64,000 nt of DNA from Pseudooceanicola sp. (GCA_002709085.1 PAPR01000043.1:49625-113624); one strand, 5' to 3'; positions 8,623 to 19,853 are shown, counted from the stretch's first letter. Notes: generated from the sequence alone by a model not told the origin. A program made the numbers and translations.

Positions 8623-9653
8623 CCCTGACGCGGCTGGCAGTCCTGCTGGCCGCGCTGACCCTGCCCGTCGCAGGGAAGGCGGCGGACACCAGCCTGAAGG
8701 TGCTGGACTACTCCGAACTCAGCGGCTGGGGCAGCGACGATCACGACGCCGCGCTCAGGGTTTTCCTGAACACCTGCCGGGATTTCAAGACGCCGGATTG
8801 GCAGTCGATTTGTGCCGTCGCGGCACAGCAGACCAATGCGCGAACCTTTTTTGAACTGTTCTTCACACCTGTTCTGATCGAAGACGGCGAACCGGCCCTC
8901 TTTACTGGCTACTTCGAGCCCGAACTGAAGGGCGCGCGCAGCCCCTCCGCCCGTTATCGCTATCCCGTCTATCGGATGCCGCCCGAGGCGCGCGCGCAAC
9001 CCTGGCTCTCCCGCCGTGACATCGAAACCAGCGGCGTGCTCGACAATCGTGGGCTGGAAATCGCTTGGGTGGATGACCCGGTTGAGCTGTTTTTCCTGCA
9101 AATTCAAGGGTCCGGACGCATCCGCCTGCCCGACGGAAGTGTAATTCGAATTGGATACGGCGGTAAGAACGGGCAGGAATACCGCTCTGTCGGGCAGGAG
9201 TTGGTGCGGCGTGGGGTCTATTCGATCCATCAGGTCTCGGCTCAGGTCATCAAGAACTGGGTGAGGCGCAATCCGGTCGCGGGCGCGGAACTGTTGCGGC
9301 ACAACCCCTCCTTCGTCTTCTTTCGCGAGATCACCTCGATCGACCCGAACGATGGCCCAATCGGGGCGATGGGCCGATCTGTCACCGATGGTCGGACGAT
9401 TGCCGTCGATCCGGCCTACACGCCGCTCGGCGCGCCGGTTTGGGTCGAAAAGGCGGGCAAGGAGGCGATGAACCGGCTGATGATCGCGCAGGACACGGGC
9501 TCTGCGATCAAGGGGGCGCAGCGCGCGGATATTTTCTTTGGCACCGGTGACAAAGCCGGGCGCGCTGCTGGCCGATTGCGCGACCCCGGACGCATGGTGG
9601 TCCTGCTGCCAATCCAGCGTGCCTATGCGATGTTGCCGGAGGACAGCCTGTGA
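8619..9653 (+). CDS. mltA: Lytic murein transglycosylase A
   Basis: MltA, 344 aa, cleaves peptidoglycan glycan strands to 1,6-anhydroMurNAc products. A signal peptide (residues 1-21, ending AGKA) has no lipobox Cys, unlike E. coli MltA. The MltA domain (FTGYFEPELKGARSP to VELFFLQIQGSGRIRLPDG) is followed by the C-terminal 3D domain with DTGSAIKGAQRADIFFGTG, whose Asp corresponds to the catalytic acid. It is coupled to the Tim44-like gene upstream (ATGA overlap) and to the Smr gene downstream. Confidence 0.94.
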   Translation: MTLTRLAVLLAALTLPVAGKAADTSLKVLDYSELSGWGSDDHDAALRVFLNTCRDFKTPDWQSICAVAAQQTNARTFFELFFTPVLIEDGEPALFTGYFEPELKGARSPSARYRYPVYRMPPEARAQPWLSRRDIETSGVLDNRGLEIAWVDDPVELFFLQIQGSGRIRLPDGSVIRIGYGGKNGQEYRSVGQELVRRGVYSIHQVSAQVIKNWVRRNPVAGAELLRHNPSFVFFREITSIDPNDGPIGAMGRSVTDGRTIAVDPAYTPLGAPVWVEKAGKEAMNRLMIAQDTGSAIKGAQRADIFFGTGDKAGRAAGRLRDPGRMVVLLPIQRAYAMLPEDSL

Positions 9654-10234
9654 GCCGCCGCCTGCGCCCGGATGAGGTCGAGCTGTGGAACAAGGTCGCC
9701 GGGACCGCAGAACGCATCAATCGCCCGAAACCGAAATCTGACGTGAAGCCTGCGGATACCTTTCGCAAACCCGTCACTATTCCAGCAGATCCCCTGCCCT
9801 CTTTTCAGATCGGGGCGCGGGCAAAGGGTGCGCAAGGCAATCACGATTTAAGGAATTCGGTCAGTGATCAGATACGTAGCGCACCGCTGCGGATGGATCG
9901 TAAAACCCACACCAAGATGAAGCGCGGCAAGCTGGTACCCGAAGCACGCATCGACCTTCATGGCATGACCATGGATCGCGCCCACCCCAGCCTGACCGGG
10001 TTCATCATGCGCGCGGCGAGCGAGGGCAAGCGGCTGGTCCTCGTCATCACCGGCAAGGGCAAGGATCGTGACGAGGACGGGCCGATCCCGATCCGTCGTG
10101 GCGTCCTGCGTCATCAGGTGCCGCACTGGCTCAGCGTGCCGCCATTGTCGCAACTGGTGTTGCAGATCACCGCGGCGCATGACCGTCACGGCGGGGGCGG
10201 GGCCTATTACGTCTACCTCAAACGGCTTCGGTAG
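9650..10234 (+). CDS. Smr/MutS2-type domain protein
   Basis: Small MutS-related (Smr) domain protein, 194 aa. After an unstructured, basic and proline-containing N-terminal half, the Smr domain begins near residue 102 with DLHGMTMDRAH and carries LVLVITGKGKDRD, matching the family motifs LDLHG and TGKG; stand-alone Smr domains can be nucleases acting on DNA or RNA. The GTG start overlaps the mltA stop and has GGAGG 8 bases upstream. It converges on hslU with a 15-base gap. The substrate is unknown. Confidence 0.88.
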   Translation: MSRRLRPDEVELWNKVAGTAERINRPKPKSDVKPADTFRKPVTIPADPLPSFQIGARAKGAQGNHDLRNSVSDQIRSAPLRMDRKTHTKMKRGKLVPEARIDLHGMTMDRAHPSLTGFIMRAASEGKRLVLVITGKGKDRDEDGPIPIRRGVLRHQVPHWLSVPPLSQLVLQITAAHDRHGGGGAYYVYLKRLR

Positions 10235-10249
10235 CGGCCCCGCGTCAGA

Positions 10250-11554
10250 TCACAGCACGTAGCGGCTGAGATCGGCTGAGGCGGCGAGCTTGCCGATATT
10301 GTCGTTCACGAAGGCCTCGTCGACCGAGATGACCTCGCCCGAGCGTTCCGGCGCGTGGAATGACAGCTCCTCAAAGACACGCTCCATGATCGTATAAAGC
10401 CGCCGCGCGCCGATGTTCTCGACCGACTGGTTCACTTCGGCGGCGGTACGGGCGAGCGCGGCGATACCGTCTTCGGTGAACTCCACCTGCACGCCTTCTG
10501 TCTCCATCAGGGCGGTGTATTGCCGTGTCAGCGCATTATCGGTCTCCGTCAGGATCGCCACGAAATCCGCCTCCGTCAGTGATTGCAATTCAACCCGGAT
10601 GGGTAGACGCCCCTGCAATTCCGGCAAGAGGTCCGAGGGTTTGGCGACGTGGAACGCACCCGAGGCAATAAAGAGGATGTGATCAGTTCGGACGGCGCCA
10701 TACTTGGTGCTGACGGTAGTACCCTCGATCAGCGGCAACAAATCGCGCTGCACCCCTTCGCGGCTGACGTCGCCGCCGCGCGCGTCGGTGCGGGCGCAGA
10801 CCTTGTCGATCTCGTCCAGAAACACGATGCCGTTTTCCTCGACCGCGCTCAGCGCGGCCTTGTTCACCATTTCATCGTCGAGCAGCTTGTCGGCTTCTTC
10901 ACCCAGCAGCAGCTCATAGCTGTCCGCAACGCGCAGTTTCTTGCGCACGGTCCGGTTGCCGAAGGCTTTGCCAAAGATATCGCCGAGGTTCATCATGCCC
11001 ATCTGGCCCTGCTGTCCCGGAACATCCATCATCGACATTGGGTTCGAGGTGTCCGCGACGTCCAGCTCGATCTCCGTGTCGTCCAGCTCTCCGTTGCGCA
11101 GTTTCTTGCGGAACATCTCGCGCGTGCCGTCGCGCGCATCGGTGCCGGCCAAGGCTTCGATGACCCGATCTTCGGCCATCTTGTGGGCTGAGGCGCGCAC
11201 ATCGTCACGCATATGCTCTCGGGTCATCGCAACGGCGCTGTCCATCAGGTCCCGCACGATCTGTTCGACGTCGCGCCCGACATAGCCGACTTCGGTGAAC
11301 TTGGTCGCCTCGACCTTGATAAAGGGCGCGCGGGCCAGTTTCGCCAGGCGGCGGCTGATCTCGGTCTTGCCGACGCCGGTCGGGCCAATCATCAGGATAT
11401 TCTTGGGGAAAACTTCGTCGCGCAGATCATCGGCCAGCTTGGCGCGCCTCCAACGCGATCGCATGGCGACGGCCACGGCGCGCTTGGCATCCTTTTGACC
11501 GATGATGAACCGGTCGAGTTCCGAGACGATTTCGCGGGGGGTGAGGTCGGTCAT
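10250..11554 (-). CDS. hslU: ATP-dependent protease ATPase subunit HslU
   Basis: HslU (ClpY), 434 aa, is the AAA+ unfoldase of the HslUV protease. Seen: IIGQ sensor region (17-20), Walker A GPTGVGKT at 57-64, pore-loop-adjacent [19 protein letters not shown], an inserted I-domain (about 110-230), Walker [12 protein letters not shown], and a C-terminal DLSRYVL tail that docks into HslV. AAGGAAA precedes the ATG. It lies 9 bases downstream of hslV, forming an hslVU operon. Confidence 0.98.
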   Translation of the reverse strand: MTDLTPREIVSELDRFIIGQKDAKRAVAVAMRSRWRRAKLADDLRDEVFPKNILMIGPTGVGKTEISRRLAKLARAPFIKVEATKFTEVGYVGRDVEQIVRDLMDSAVAMTREHMRDDVRASAHKMAEDRVIEALAGTDARDGTREMFRKKLRNGELDDTEIELDVADTSNPMSMMDVPGQQGQMGMMNLGDIFGKAFGNRTVRKKLRVADSYELLLGEEADKLLDDEMVNKAALSAVEENGIVFLDEIDKVCARTDARGGDVSREGVQRDLLPLIEGTTVSTKYGAVRTDHILFIASGAFHVAKPSDLLPELQGRLPIRVELQSLTEADFVAILTETDNALTRQYTALMETEGVQVEFTEDGIAALARTAAEVNQSVENIGARRLYTIMERVFEELSFHAPERSGEVISVDEAFVNDNIGKLAASADLSRYVL

Positions 11555-11563
11555 GAAATTTCC

Positions 11564-12121
11564 TTAGCCGCCAATGGTTTCGACGGTCAGATTGCCGTTC
11601 GTATAGACACATATGTCCGCCGCGATGCCCATCGCCTTGCGGGCGATCCCCTCAGCGTCGAGGTCGGTATCGATCAGCGCGCGGGCGGCGGCGAGCGCAT
11701 AGTTGCCCCCCGATCCGATGGCGGCGATGTCATGCTCTGGCTCCAGCACATCGCCGGCGCCGGTGATAACGTAGAGCTCTTTGCCATCGGTGACGATCAG
11801 CATGGCCTCAAGCTTCTGGAGGTACTTGTCGGTCCGCCAGTCCTTGGCCAACTCGACGCTCGCTCGCTGCAATTGGCCCGGCGTCGCCTCCAGCTTGGCT
11901 TCCAGCCGTTCCAGCAGGGCAAATGCGTCGGCGGTCGATCCGGCGAAACCCGCAACGACGTCATATCCACCGGGTGACAGGCGCCGCACCTTGCGCGCCG
12001 TGCCCTTCATCACCGTCTGACCCATGCTGACTTGACCGTCACCGGCGACAACCACGTGGTCGCCCTTGCGGACGCCAATGATCGTCGTGCCGTGCCAGCC
12101 GGGGAAATCTTTATCTGCCAT
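11564..12121 (-). CDS. hslV: ATP-dependent protease subunit HslV
   Basis: HslV (ClpQ), 185 aa, is the dodecameric peptidase of HslUV. An 11-residue propeptide ends in WHG and is followed by TTIIGVRKG, so Thr12 should become the N-terminal catalytic nucleophile. [22 protein letters not shown] and [14 protein letters not shown] are characteristic. AAGGAG lies just upstream of the ATG. It is first in the operon with hslU and divergent from the gene at 12221. Confidence 0.98.
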   Translation of the reverse strand: MADKDFPGWHGTTIIGVRKGDHVVVAGDGQVSMGQTVMKGTARKVRRLSPGGYDVVAGFAGSTADAFALLERLEAKLEATPGQLQRASVELAKDWRTDKYLQKLEAMLIVTDGKELYVITGAGDVLEPEHDIAAIGSGGNYALAAARALIDTDLDAEGIARKAMGIAADICVYTNGNLTVETIGG

Positions 12122-12220
12122 CAGGTCGCTCCTTCATTCCGAGACTATATGCGGTCGCGGCAGGCGGGGGACAACCCCAGCCCGCTTGCCCGCTTCGATG
12201 CCAGCCAGTAGCGTCGCGCC

Positions 12221-13114
12221 ATGCCCCAGAGCGTGACCCTCTATCTCGAAGACCCGTTGTTGCGCAGTGCGCGTGCCGGTGCACATAACTTCATCGCCCA
12301 TCTCGTCGCTGTGCTAGAGCAGGCGGGCTATCGGGTGCACTTCGCCGCGACAGAGGAGGTTGCATCGAACGACGGCCTCGCTCTCACCCACATGATACCG
12401 CCGCCACCGGGAGGCCTGACCTTCCGCCGGGTATACCACTACCCGTTCTGGGCCATTGAACCCAGCGCGGAGCGGTGGGCCTGGGACGTCGCAAAAGAAG
12501 CATATTCGCCTGATTTAGTGCCAAAAACAGAGGCGGATAAGTTCTACGAGCGCTGGCAGAAACGCCTATTCCCGACCGCGGAGGCATCACGGCAAAACGG
12601 CTTCGTCTACGTCCCGCTACAGGGTCGGCTTTTAGAGCATCGCTCGTTCCAGTCCTGCGCGCCAATAGACATGCTTCGCGCGACTTTGAATGCGGACCCG
12701 CATCGCCCGGTTGTCGCCGCCTTGCACCCCAAAGAGCGGTACTCGGATGCTGAAATGGAGGCGCTGACCAGATTGGCCCATCGCAGTCCAATGCTGACCC
12801 TCCGCACCGGCGGAATGGAGGACATGCTGCGTGACTGCGATTATATCGTGACGATGAATTCTGCGGCCGCCTTCAACGGAATGTTTTTTGCAAAGCCCTC
12901 CATTCTGTTTGCCAAGATCGATTTTCACCACGTCGCGCTGCACGCCAGTCCGGAGGAGCTTTCGGCGTTCCGAGAGGTCTCTGATCACCTCCCCGATTAT
13001 GCCCGCTACCTTTGGTGGTTCTGGCAGGAGCGCGCGATCAATGCGGGTCGCCCTGACGTTCACGAAAAAATTCGGGCGGCATTGCACCGGGGCGGCTGGT
13101 CTCTGCCAACCTGA
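12221..13114 (+). CDS. Capsule-polysaccharide-biosynthesis-like protein, function unknown
   Basis: A 297-aa protein that I do not recognise firmly. The layout fits a GT-B-like fold related to capsule polysaccharide (KpsC/KpsS-type) proteins: an N-terminal HNFIAHLVAVLEQAGYRVHFAA strand-helix unit, a middle segment FVYVPLQGRLLEHRSF, then RPVVAALHPKERYSDAE and DYIVTMNSAAAFNGMFFAKPSILFA, which resembles the sugar-nucleotide side (the HPKE and N-S-x-x-x-F region) of those transferases. There is no signal peptide or membrane segment. No ribosome-binding site is clear. It stands alone between hslVU and trxA with no other glycan genes. Specific activity is unknown. Confidence 0.6.
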   Translation: MPQSVTLYLEDPLLRSARAGAHNFIAHLVAVLEQAGYRVHFAATEEVASNDGLALTHMIPPPPGGLTFRRVYHYPFWAIEPSAERWAWDVAKEAYSPDLVPKTEADKFYERWQKRLFPTAEASRQNGFVYVPLQGRLLEHRSFQSCAPIDMLRATLNADPHRPVVAALHPKERYSDAEMEALTRLAHRSPMLTLRTGGMEDMLRDCDYIVTMNSAAAFNGMFFAKPSILFAKIDFHHVALHASPEELSAFREVSDHLPDYARYLWWFWQERAINAGRPDVHEKIRAALHRGGWSLPT

Positions 13115-13130
13115 ACCGGCACCGGTCATG

Positions 13131-13157
13131 AAAAAGGGCGCCCAAACGGACGCCCTT
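13131..13157 (-). terminator. Rho-independent terminator of trxA
   Basis: Read leftward, AAGGGCG (13157-13151) pairs perfectly with CGCCCTT (13140-13134) around a 10-base loop and runs into five T residues (13135-13131). It lies 25 bases after the trxA stop. Because the genes are convergent it may also act on the gene ending at 13114, though no T-run follows on that strand. Confidence 0.8.
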
Positions 13158-13181
13158 CAAACCGTCAGATGACGGAAAAGG

Positions 13182-13502
13182 TCAGATGGATTCCTCGATC
13201 CACGCCTTGAGCGAGGCTTTTGGCGCCGCGCCGGCACGGTTCGAAACCACTTCGCCATCCTTGAAGATGAACAGCGCGGGGATCCCGCGTACGCCCATCT
13301 GCATCGGTGCGTTGGGGTTCGAATCAACGTCGACCTTGGCGATTTTTACTTTGCCACCAAACTCTTGGGCGAGTTCCTCCAGTGCCGGGCCGATCTGTTT
13401 GCAAGGGCCACACCATTCGGCCCAGAAGTCCACGACAACGGGGACATCAGAATTTTTTACTTCGGCATCAAAGGTATCGTCGGTCACGGCCACTGTGGAC
13501 AT
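13182..13502 (-). CDS. trxA: Thioredoxin
   Basis: Thioredoxin, 106 aa, a cytoplasmic dithiol reductant. The active site WAEWCGPCK lies at residues 27-35, with the cis-Pro region [15 protein letters not shown] further on; the length is standard. The ATG at 13502 has AGGAGAT 4 bases upstream, so a longer reading from further upstream is rejected. It follows addA by 61 bases on the same strand and is closed by a hairpin terminator. Confidence 0.97.
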   Translation of the reverse strand: MSTVAVTDDTFDAEVKNSDVPVVVDFWAEWCGPCKQIGPALEELAQEFGGKVKIAKVDVDSNPNAPMQMGVRGIPALFIFKDGEVVSNRAGAAPKASLKAWIEESI

Positions 13503-13563
13503 GGGGATCTCCTGGATCAAGGGTGCGCTTGGAGGTGAAACGTAAGGACCGAGGCGTGGAAGT

Positions 13564-16500
13564 TCAAGAAGCGGTTGTGTCCTGCAACGCCGCCGTCACA
13601 AGATCGTGCGGCAGGCGCATCAGCTCCGCTGTGCGTGTCCACAAGAGCGCGGTCTGGACCCTCCGTCCTGGGTAAACCTGTTCCAGCGCCGCAGCATAGG
13701 CCCCCATCTGGGCCAACAGGCCGGTGGGGACATCCGTCACGCTTGCCGGCACCACAGCATTGGTCTTGAAATCGACGGCGAGGACCTCATCCGATGTGAT
13801 GATCAGCCGGTCGATGGTGCCGTGAACCCGCAACCCGCCCAATTCAGCCAAATTCGCTGAAACAGAGACTTCCTCAAGCGCCTCTCGACTGAACAATCCT
13901 GTAAGATGCGGCGCTGTCAGGACCTTGCGGACTTCGCTAGTCAAAAGCGCCAGTTCCGCCCCTTCCGCCCGATCCACCCCACTGTTGAGGACCAAGCCGG
14001 CACGTTGATCAAACTCCGCGTCCGTCGCGCCAGGCAGATGTTCCAGCAGTGAATGGATCTGGCGGCCGCGACGCGTTGCTGCGTCCTTGTCCAACCCCTC
14101 TTCGCCGGGCAGCGCCTTGGGGCCGCCCAGTTCCGACGGGCTGGTGGTTTTCACCGGAAGCGCGGCGAAGGGGGCTGTACGGTGCGCCCAATCGGGCAAG
14201 TCGGGGGCGGAGGTGTCGGGCAGGGCAGGGGGCTGCATCGTCAGGGTGGACCAATCGCCGGTTTCCAGCCGCAATCCATCCCCACCCGGGGCGGGCGTCT
14301 CCACCGCGCCGAGCGTCCGCATCCCGTCACGAATGCGCTCGTACCACGTCTCACCGCCGCGCCCGAGATCTCCGGCGGCGGCGACGATCAGCCACTTTTC
14401 CGCGCGCGTCATGGCGACGTAGAGCAGGCGGTCCGTCTCTTCCCGCTGCTTTCGCAGTTTTTCGTCCCGTAGCGCGGCCAGACGGGACGGCGCATCCTTG
14501 GCTGCAACTTTCCACCAGGCGCGCTGCCCGTCAGAAAGGACCTCACCGCGCAACTCATCGCGCCGGTTTTGGGTCTCAGGCAGGATAACCACCGGCGCTT
14601 CCAACCCCTTGGAGCCATGCACCGTCATCACTCGAATGCGTGACCCGGCGCTTTCCATCTGACGCTTGACCTCGGGGTCATCTCCCTGCAACCAAACGAG
14701 GAATCCCGTCAGGCTCGGCACCTCATTGCGTTCGTAACTCAGGGATTGATCGAGCAATGCGTCGATGCCGTCCTGCGCTTCGACACCCAATCGTTCCATT
14801 AGCCGTCGTCGCCCGCCGTGCCGCGTGAGGATCCGCTCCAGCAGCTCGTATGGCCGCAGATAGTCAGCATGGTTGCGCAGATCGCGCAGCATCGCGCGGG
14901 TCGCTTCGTGGTCGCGTCGCGCGTCGAGCGCCGGCCAAAGCCGTCGCGTCTGACGCTTGTGCGCGAGATCGTAGAGCATCTGCTCATCCCATCCGAACAG
15001 CGGTGATTTCAGAGCGGCGGCAAGGCTCAGATCATCGTCCGGCGTGGCAAGGAACGACAGGAGCGCGGTCAAATCCTTGACCGCCAGTTCACCGCCGATC
15101 CGCAATCGATCCGCACCGGCAATTTCGAGCCTCTCAGCCTTGCAGGCGCGGATAATCTCGTGAAACAGACGACGCCGGCGACGCACGAGGATCAGGATGT
15201 CACCCTCGTGCATGGGTCGGGCCTGTCCCTTACCGATCGGCAGGGGCGTCTTCTCGTCGATCATCTGGCGGATATGTTTGGCAATCCGGGTGGCCAGAAC
15301 GACATCGTGGTCCTTTTCGCCCGGCAGGTCGACGGGATCGTCCCACTCGCCGCTGTCGTCATTGGCGACCTTCTCGATATGCGGCCACAGATCGACACGG
15401 CCGGGCAGGGTGTCCTGGAACGCGATGTGGCTCTCTTCCGGCGAAAAACCGGCCTCTGCGCGTCCCTCAAAGACCTGATCAACCAGCGTCAGGATCGCCG
15501 GGGCCGAGCGGAAGGAATGCGCCAGCGCGAGGCGTTGCAGCGGGGTGCCCAGCGCGGTCAATCGTTCGTCAAAATCATCGCGCATCCGGTCAAACTCAGA
15601 CGGGTCCGCGCCCTGAAACGAGTAAATCGATTGCTTCTTGTCTCCGACCACAAAGATCGTGCGCGTCTTGTCGTCCTGCGCACCCTCACCGCTGGTGAAC
15701 TCCCGCGCAAGAGCTTGAATGACCTGCCATTGCTCGGGCGAGGTGTCCTGCGCCTCGTCCACGAGAATATGATCTATGCCCCCGTCTAGGCGATAGAGAA
15801 CCCAAGCGGAGACCTCGCGATTGGTCAGCAAATCGCGGGCGCGCAAGATCAGATCGTCAAAATCCATCGCACCGCGCAAGAGTTTGGCGCGCGCATAGGC
15901 CGGCAGGAAAACTGCGGCGAAATCGTATAGTGCAACTGTCTTCGACAAGGCGCTGAGTGCGAGACGCCGGTCGCGGGCGGTCTCAATCCGGCCCATCAAA
16001 GGGTTGATCCGGTCGATCAAATCCGGATGTGCGGCGCGCATAGGCTTGGTAGGAACAGACCCTATCTTTGCGCAAAACGGCTCTTTCGCACCAGGGCCGG
16101 TCAGGAAGCAATCCTCCAGTATCTCTAACGCGGCCATGTCCGGCGAGGTAACGCGCGCCAGCGTTTCGGCCAGCTTCTGGTCCATTTTCGAGCCCGTAGC
16201 GGCGGCGGCGCGCAGGGCGGCGATATCCTCCATCTCACTGCCGAGGAAGACGTCTGCCAACAGTTGCGTCTCGTCAAACCCGGCGGGCAGGCCAAGGTCG
16301 GCGGCCAACGCGTCCTGCCCGGGATGCCGGCTCAGCAAATCAGCGTGGGAGGTAACGGCCCCGGTCAGTGATTCCATCGTTTGCCCGGAATATTGCAACG
16401 CCATCCGCGACAGAACCTTGCGATCCGGCCCGTTCGCCAACCGTTCGATGACCTCACCCCGGAGGAGAGAGGCGTCGCGATCCTCCATTTCGGTGAATTG

Positions 16501-16926
16501 CGGACTGACGCCAGCCTCCAGCGGGAAGCGACGCAGCAACGACGCGCAGAAGGAGTGAATCGTTTGAATTTTGAGCCCGCCCGGCGTCTCGATGGCGCGT
16601 GCGAACAGAGTCCGGGCGTGGCGCAACCGGCCCGCGTCAACCGGCCCATCGATGCCAAGAGTGCCCAGTTCGTTCCGCAAGTCAGCGTCCGGCAGCATGG
16701 CCCAGTCGCCCAACCGACGGAACAGGCGATTCTGCATCTCGGTCGCGGCGGCCTTGGTGTAGGTCAGGCACAGGATATGCTGCGGCGACACCCCGTCGAG
16801 CAGAAGGCGCGCCACCCGGTCCGTCAACACCCGCGTTTTGCCCGATCCGGCGTTCGCGGCCAGCCAGGTTGATAGGTCGGGACGGGCCGCATCGACCTGT
16901 CGCTGCGTGGCCGTGTCGCGGTTCAT
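13564..16926 (-). CDS. addA: Double-strand break repair helicase/nuclease AddA (alphaproteobacterial type)
   Basis: AddA, 1120 aa, is the UvrD-like helicase and nuclease subunit of AddAB, which resects double-strand breaks for RecA loading (the alphaproteobacterial counterpart of RecBCD). Seen: Walker A ANAGSGKT at 24-31, motif II region [32 protein letters not shown], the motif V/VI segments [15 protein letters not shown] and [13 protein letters not shown], and a C-terminal PD-(D/E)XK nuclease with [10 protein letters not shown]. The ATG at 16926 overlaps the addB stop (ATGA) and has GGAG upstream; extra upstream sequence in frame is addB. Full length for the family. Confidence 0.97.
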   Translation of the reverse strand: MNRDTATQRQVDAARPDLSTWLAANAGSGKTRVLTDRVARLLLDGVSPQHILCLTYTKAAATEMQNRLFRRLGDWAMLPDADLRNELGTLGIDGPVDAGRLRHARTLFARAIETPGGLKIQTIHSFCASLLRRFPLEAGVSPQFTEMEDRDASLLRGEVIERLANGPDRKVLSRMALQYSGQTMESLTGAVTSHADLLSRHPGQDALAADLGLPAGFDETQLLADVFLGSEMEDIAALRAAAATGSKMDQKLAETLARVTSPDMAALEILEDCFLTGPGAKEPFCAKIGSVPTKPMRAAHPDLIDRINPLMGRIETARDRRLALSALSKTVALYDFAAVFLPAYARAKLLRGAMDFDDLILRARDLLTNREVSAWVLYRLDGGIDHILVDEAQDTSPEQWQVIQALAREFTSGEGAQDDKTRTIFVVGDKKQSIYSFQGADPSEFDRMRDDFDERLTALGTPLQRLALAHSFRSAPAILTLVDQVFEGRAEAGFSPEESHIAFQDTLPGRVDLWPHIEKVANDDSGEWDDPVDLPGEKDHDVVLATRIAKHIRQMIDEKTPLPIGKGQARPMHEGDILILVRRRRRLFHEIIRACKAERLEIAGADRLRIGGELAVKDLTALLSFLATPDDDLSLAAALKSPLFGWDEQMLYDLAHKRQTRRLWPALDARRDHEATRAMLRDLRNHADYLRPYELLERILTRHGGRRRLMERLGVEAQDGIDALLDQSLSYERNEVPSLTGFLVWLQGDDPEVKRQMESAGSRIRVMTVHGSKGLEAPVVILPETQNRRDELRGEVLSDGQRAWWKVAAKDAPSRLAALRDEKLRKQREETDRLLYVAMTRAEKWLIVAAAGDLGRGGETWYERIRDGMRTLGAVETPAPGGDGLRLETGDWSTLTMQPPALPDTSAPDLPDWAHRTAPFAALPVKTTSPSELGGPKALPGEEGLDKDAATRRGRQIHSLLEHLPGATDAEFDQRAGLVLNSGVDRAEGAELALLTSEVRKVLTAPHLTGLFSREALEEVSVSANLAELGGLRVHGTIDRLIITSDEVLAVDFKTNAVVPASVTDVPTGLLAQMGAYAAALEQVYPGRRVQTALLWTRTAELMRLPHDLVTAALQDTTAS

Positions 16927-19853
16927 TGGACGAAACTCCGGCTTGCGTCGGTCGCGATGTCCCATTCCCCGAACCTTGCGAGGTGATCGTAATCCGCCGC
17001 CATTTCGGTCTTGAACATCGCCCTGCGGGACGCGAAGGGCTGCGCGGGATCGAGGTATTTCTCGATCATCGTGGCAAAGCGCGCCCAAGCTTCATCCGCC
17101 GAGAGGTCCTGAAGTGGTGCCTCAATCTCACGCGTGTCCGCGCCCAAACCGATAAAGGCGGCGCGGATCACGTGCCGGGGGTTAACCCCTTCGAATCCGT
17201 TGCGTTCGGCCATTGCACATTCCAGAAGAAGCTGGAGATCAAAGCTTTTCTGCTGCTCGGCAGAGGCCATCGCACCCGTTTTGTAATCATAGATCAGCGC
17301 ACTGCCACGATCATCCAGGTCAATCCGGTCTGCCTTGGCAGTCAGGGTGAAATCCAACCCGGCCAGGGGGGTCGCACCTCGGACCTCGTAAGCGACCGGT
17401 CGGCCAAGGGATTGGCGCCTGACTTCACCCTCGACGACATCATTGGCGGCACGCGCCATACGAGCGAGCCAGAGCAATCGAGCCTCCGCCCAAGGCACAG
17501 CGGTGTTCAGCGTCGCCTCGGTCAAGGCCACCAGCTGCTCAGAGGTGAGCAGGTCCGGATTGGCCATCGCATTGCGCACAAAGGTTTCCATCACTTCGTG
17601 ACTGACAATTCCGCGCATCAGGGCATCGGGCGCCTTCATCAACGGATCAAGCGGGCGCAGGCGCAGAACCTCGCGCGCATAAATCGCGTAAGGATCCCGG
17701 ATCAGGGTCTTTATCTGCGTCACCGAAAGCTTGCGTGGCCGCGCCGAAACGGGCGGGCAGGGGGCCGGCCGGGGGGAAGGCTCTATTTGATCCACGGCCT
17801 CCAGTTGCGTCACGAGGTTCAGCCAGTGTCGCCCACGCGCTCGGGCGCCCGCCAGGGCCTCGCGTCCCTCACCGCCCAGCCCGTTAAGCAGATTGGTGAT
17901 CCGGTTCAACCAGCGAGAGGCGACCGTTTCGGCCTCCGACCCTCGCAGGGCGCGGCTCAGCCAGACTTCGGGGGCAGCGATCGCCTGTTGAAAATCATGC
18001 GCGGACAGGCCAATGCGTCGCTCTGGCAGCAGTAGCCCGACCTCAGCTCGCATCGCCCGGTTCAGCCAGGGATCGGGGGAGGGGGCCTCGGGCCAGCTCC
18101 CTTCGTTCAGCCCGCCAAGGATGACGAGGTCCGCGCCCTGAACGCGTGCCTGCAGCGTGCCCCAGATCGCAATATGCGGATGCGGCGTGGTGCTGTCGCG
18201 TTCTTCTGCTTCGCTCAGAACGGAGGTCAGGAGGTTGGCGAAATCCTCCGGCCCTAGGTCACCGGCGACATCGGCGGCGCTGACCAGGTCGTTGAGTTTA
18301 CCCAACACATCTTCGCCGGCGTTTCCGGTCCATAGCGTCCCTGACCCCGTGGCGCGACAGCCAGCCGCCAGCGCTTCGGCGTGAGTCTGCAAATCGGTCA
18401 CCCGGTCAACCATCGGGCGCGGGTTGGTGTCGTCGACCGGCAAGGCCAGCCGCGTCACCCAATCGGCCCAGTCCTGCGCCATCTCGTCCGTCTGATCGGC
18501 GCCAAAGCTCCGCAGCGTATCGGCGTCGGGAAAGGGCGGGCCCTCGCGGCGCAGCTTCATCTCCAGCGCGCGAGCGAGCCGTAGATGAATGTCACGGTCC
18601 GCGCCCCTATGGCACAGCGGATGTTTCAACAATGCCAACAGGCCAGCGGCCCCTGCGGTTTGATGATAAAGCCCCGCAACCTGCCGCACGAACCGTCCGG
18701 CAGCCGTCAGGTGCAACGCTTCGCCCGCGCTGTCATCAGGCAGGATATCCCACCGGGTCAGCGCTGCGGTCACCTGTCGGGCGAGCAGCCGGTCGGGGGT
18801 GATCAACGCGGCGCGAAGCCCATCCTCTGCCGCTTGACGCAGCCGCAGGGCGATGGCCTGCGCCTCTTCTCGCGCGGAGGGCGCTTCGAGCAGAGTGACA
18901 TTTGACATCGCGCTGTCGAGGTCGCGCAGATCGGGCCCTTCGGAGAGCCATTGATCGGTCACAGGAGCGGGGCGCAGGGCGAGCGAAACCAAGCGATTGC
19001 GCGCATCGTTCTGTGTCGACCCGACCCAGGGCTGCACATCCGACGGACCCAACCCAAGGGCCGCGCACAACTTGCGAAACCGGAATTGAGGGTGATCCTC
19101 GCCGCTTAGCGCATCATCCAGATGACGCGTCCAGACATCCTCCGGCAGATCGAAATCGTATCCGGGCAGGACCACTGCGCCTTGCGGCAGTCGCGCTACG
19201 GCCTGCATCAGCACATTCGTGGCCCCGCGAGACCCGGTCGAACCGGCCACGATAATCGGTCCGGGGGGCGGCGCCTCTTGCCAAAGGTCGGCGACATGCT
19301 CTGCCACCATGCGCAGGCGACCCGCGGCATCGGGCGCGGCATCGCGGCTTTCGACCTGTTGCACGATCGTCAGGAATTTCAGCGCGCGGGCCCAATGATC
19401 GGAATGGGCAGAGACGTCGAGGTTTCGGATCGCGTCGAAACTGACGCCTTCGCCGCGCATCTCTTCGAACACCTGCGCCAGACTGTCGGCCAGATCGTAG
19501 AGCGCGGCGCGCGGAGCAAGGTCGGGCTCCTTCTCGATCAGCGCCTGCACCAGCTGCACCAGCGCGAGGCGGCGGCGCAACGGCGAAACCGGAGCGGGGA
19601 TAGCACCCAAGGCAAAAGTTTCGCCAAGATCAGTCACCAGCTGGATGCGGGGCAACAGGCGCGGCGGACCGGCATCGAACAGCGTTCGCAGACGCCGCGC
19701 CATGCGTCGAGAGTTGACGATCAGCGTTGTGCGCGCCAGCGCTTCGGGTGGGCGGCCAGCGCTGCGGTGGAGCAAGCCCTCGATCAACAGGCGCGGGAAA
19801 TCCGCCCCCGGCGGCAGGCCATACACCCGGGGCTTGTCGCTGGGTTTAAACAT
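16923..19853 (-). CDS. addB: Double-strand break repair protein AddB (alphaproteobacterial type)
   Basis: AddB, 976 aa, is the second AddAB subunit, with a degenerate helicase-like N-terminal half and a C-terminal PD-(D/E)XK nuclease (DRIDLDDRGSALIYDYKTGAM, near residue 870). The cysteines that hold the iron-sulfur cluster in the Bacillus protein are not evident, as is usual for the alphaproteobacterial type. The ATG at 19853 overlaps the end of the murU-like gene by 8 bases; it matches the usual start (MFKPSDKPRVYGLPPGADF) but has no strong ribosome-binding site, suggesting translational coupling. Confidence 0.95.
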   Translation of the reverse strand: MFKPSDKPRVYGLPPGADFPRLLIEGLLHRSAGRPPEALARTTLIVNSRRMARRLRTLFDAGPPRLLPRIQLVTDLGETFALGAIPAPVSPLRRRLALVQLVQALIEKEPDLAPRAALYDLADSLAQVFEEMRGEGVSFDAIRNLDVSAHSDHWARALKFLTIVQQVESRDAAPDAAGRLRMVAEHVADLWQEAPPPGPIIVAGSTGSRGATNVLMQAVARLPQGAVVLPGYDFDLPEDVWTRHLDDALSGEDHPQFRFRKLCAALGLGPSDVQPWVGSTQNDARNRLVSLALRPAPVTDQWLSEGPDLRDLDSAMSNVTLLEAPSAREEAQAIALRLRQAAEDGLRAALITPDRLLARQVTAALTRWDILPDDSAGEALHLTAAGRFVRQVAGLYHQTAGAAGLLALLKHPLCHRGADRDIHLRLARALEMKLRREGPPFPDADTLRSFGADQTDEMAQDWADWVTRLALPVDDTNPRPMVDRVTDLQTHAEALAAGCRATGSGTLWTGNAGEDVLGKLNDLVSAADVAGDLGPEDFANLLTSVLSEAEERDSTTPHPHIAIWGTLQARVQGADLVILGGLNEGSWPEAPSPDPWLNRAMRAEVGLLLPERRIGLSAHDFQQAIAAPEVWLSRALRGSEAETVASRWLNRITNLLNGLGGEGREALAGARARGRHWLNLVTQLEAVDQIEPSPRPAPCPPVSARPRKLSVTQIKTLIRDPYAIYAREVLRLRPLDPLMKAPDALMRGIVSHEVMETFVRNAMANPDLLTSEQLVALTEATLNTAVPWAEARLLWLARMARAANDVVEGEVRRQSLGRPVAYEVRGATPLAGLDFTLTAKADRIDLDDRGSALIYDYKTGAMASAEQQKSFDLQLLLECAMAERNGFEGVNPRHVIRAAFIGLGADTREIEAPLQDLSADEAWARFATMIEKYLDPAQPFASRRAMFKTEMAADYDHLARFGEWDIATDASRSFVQ

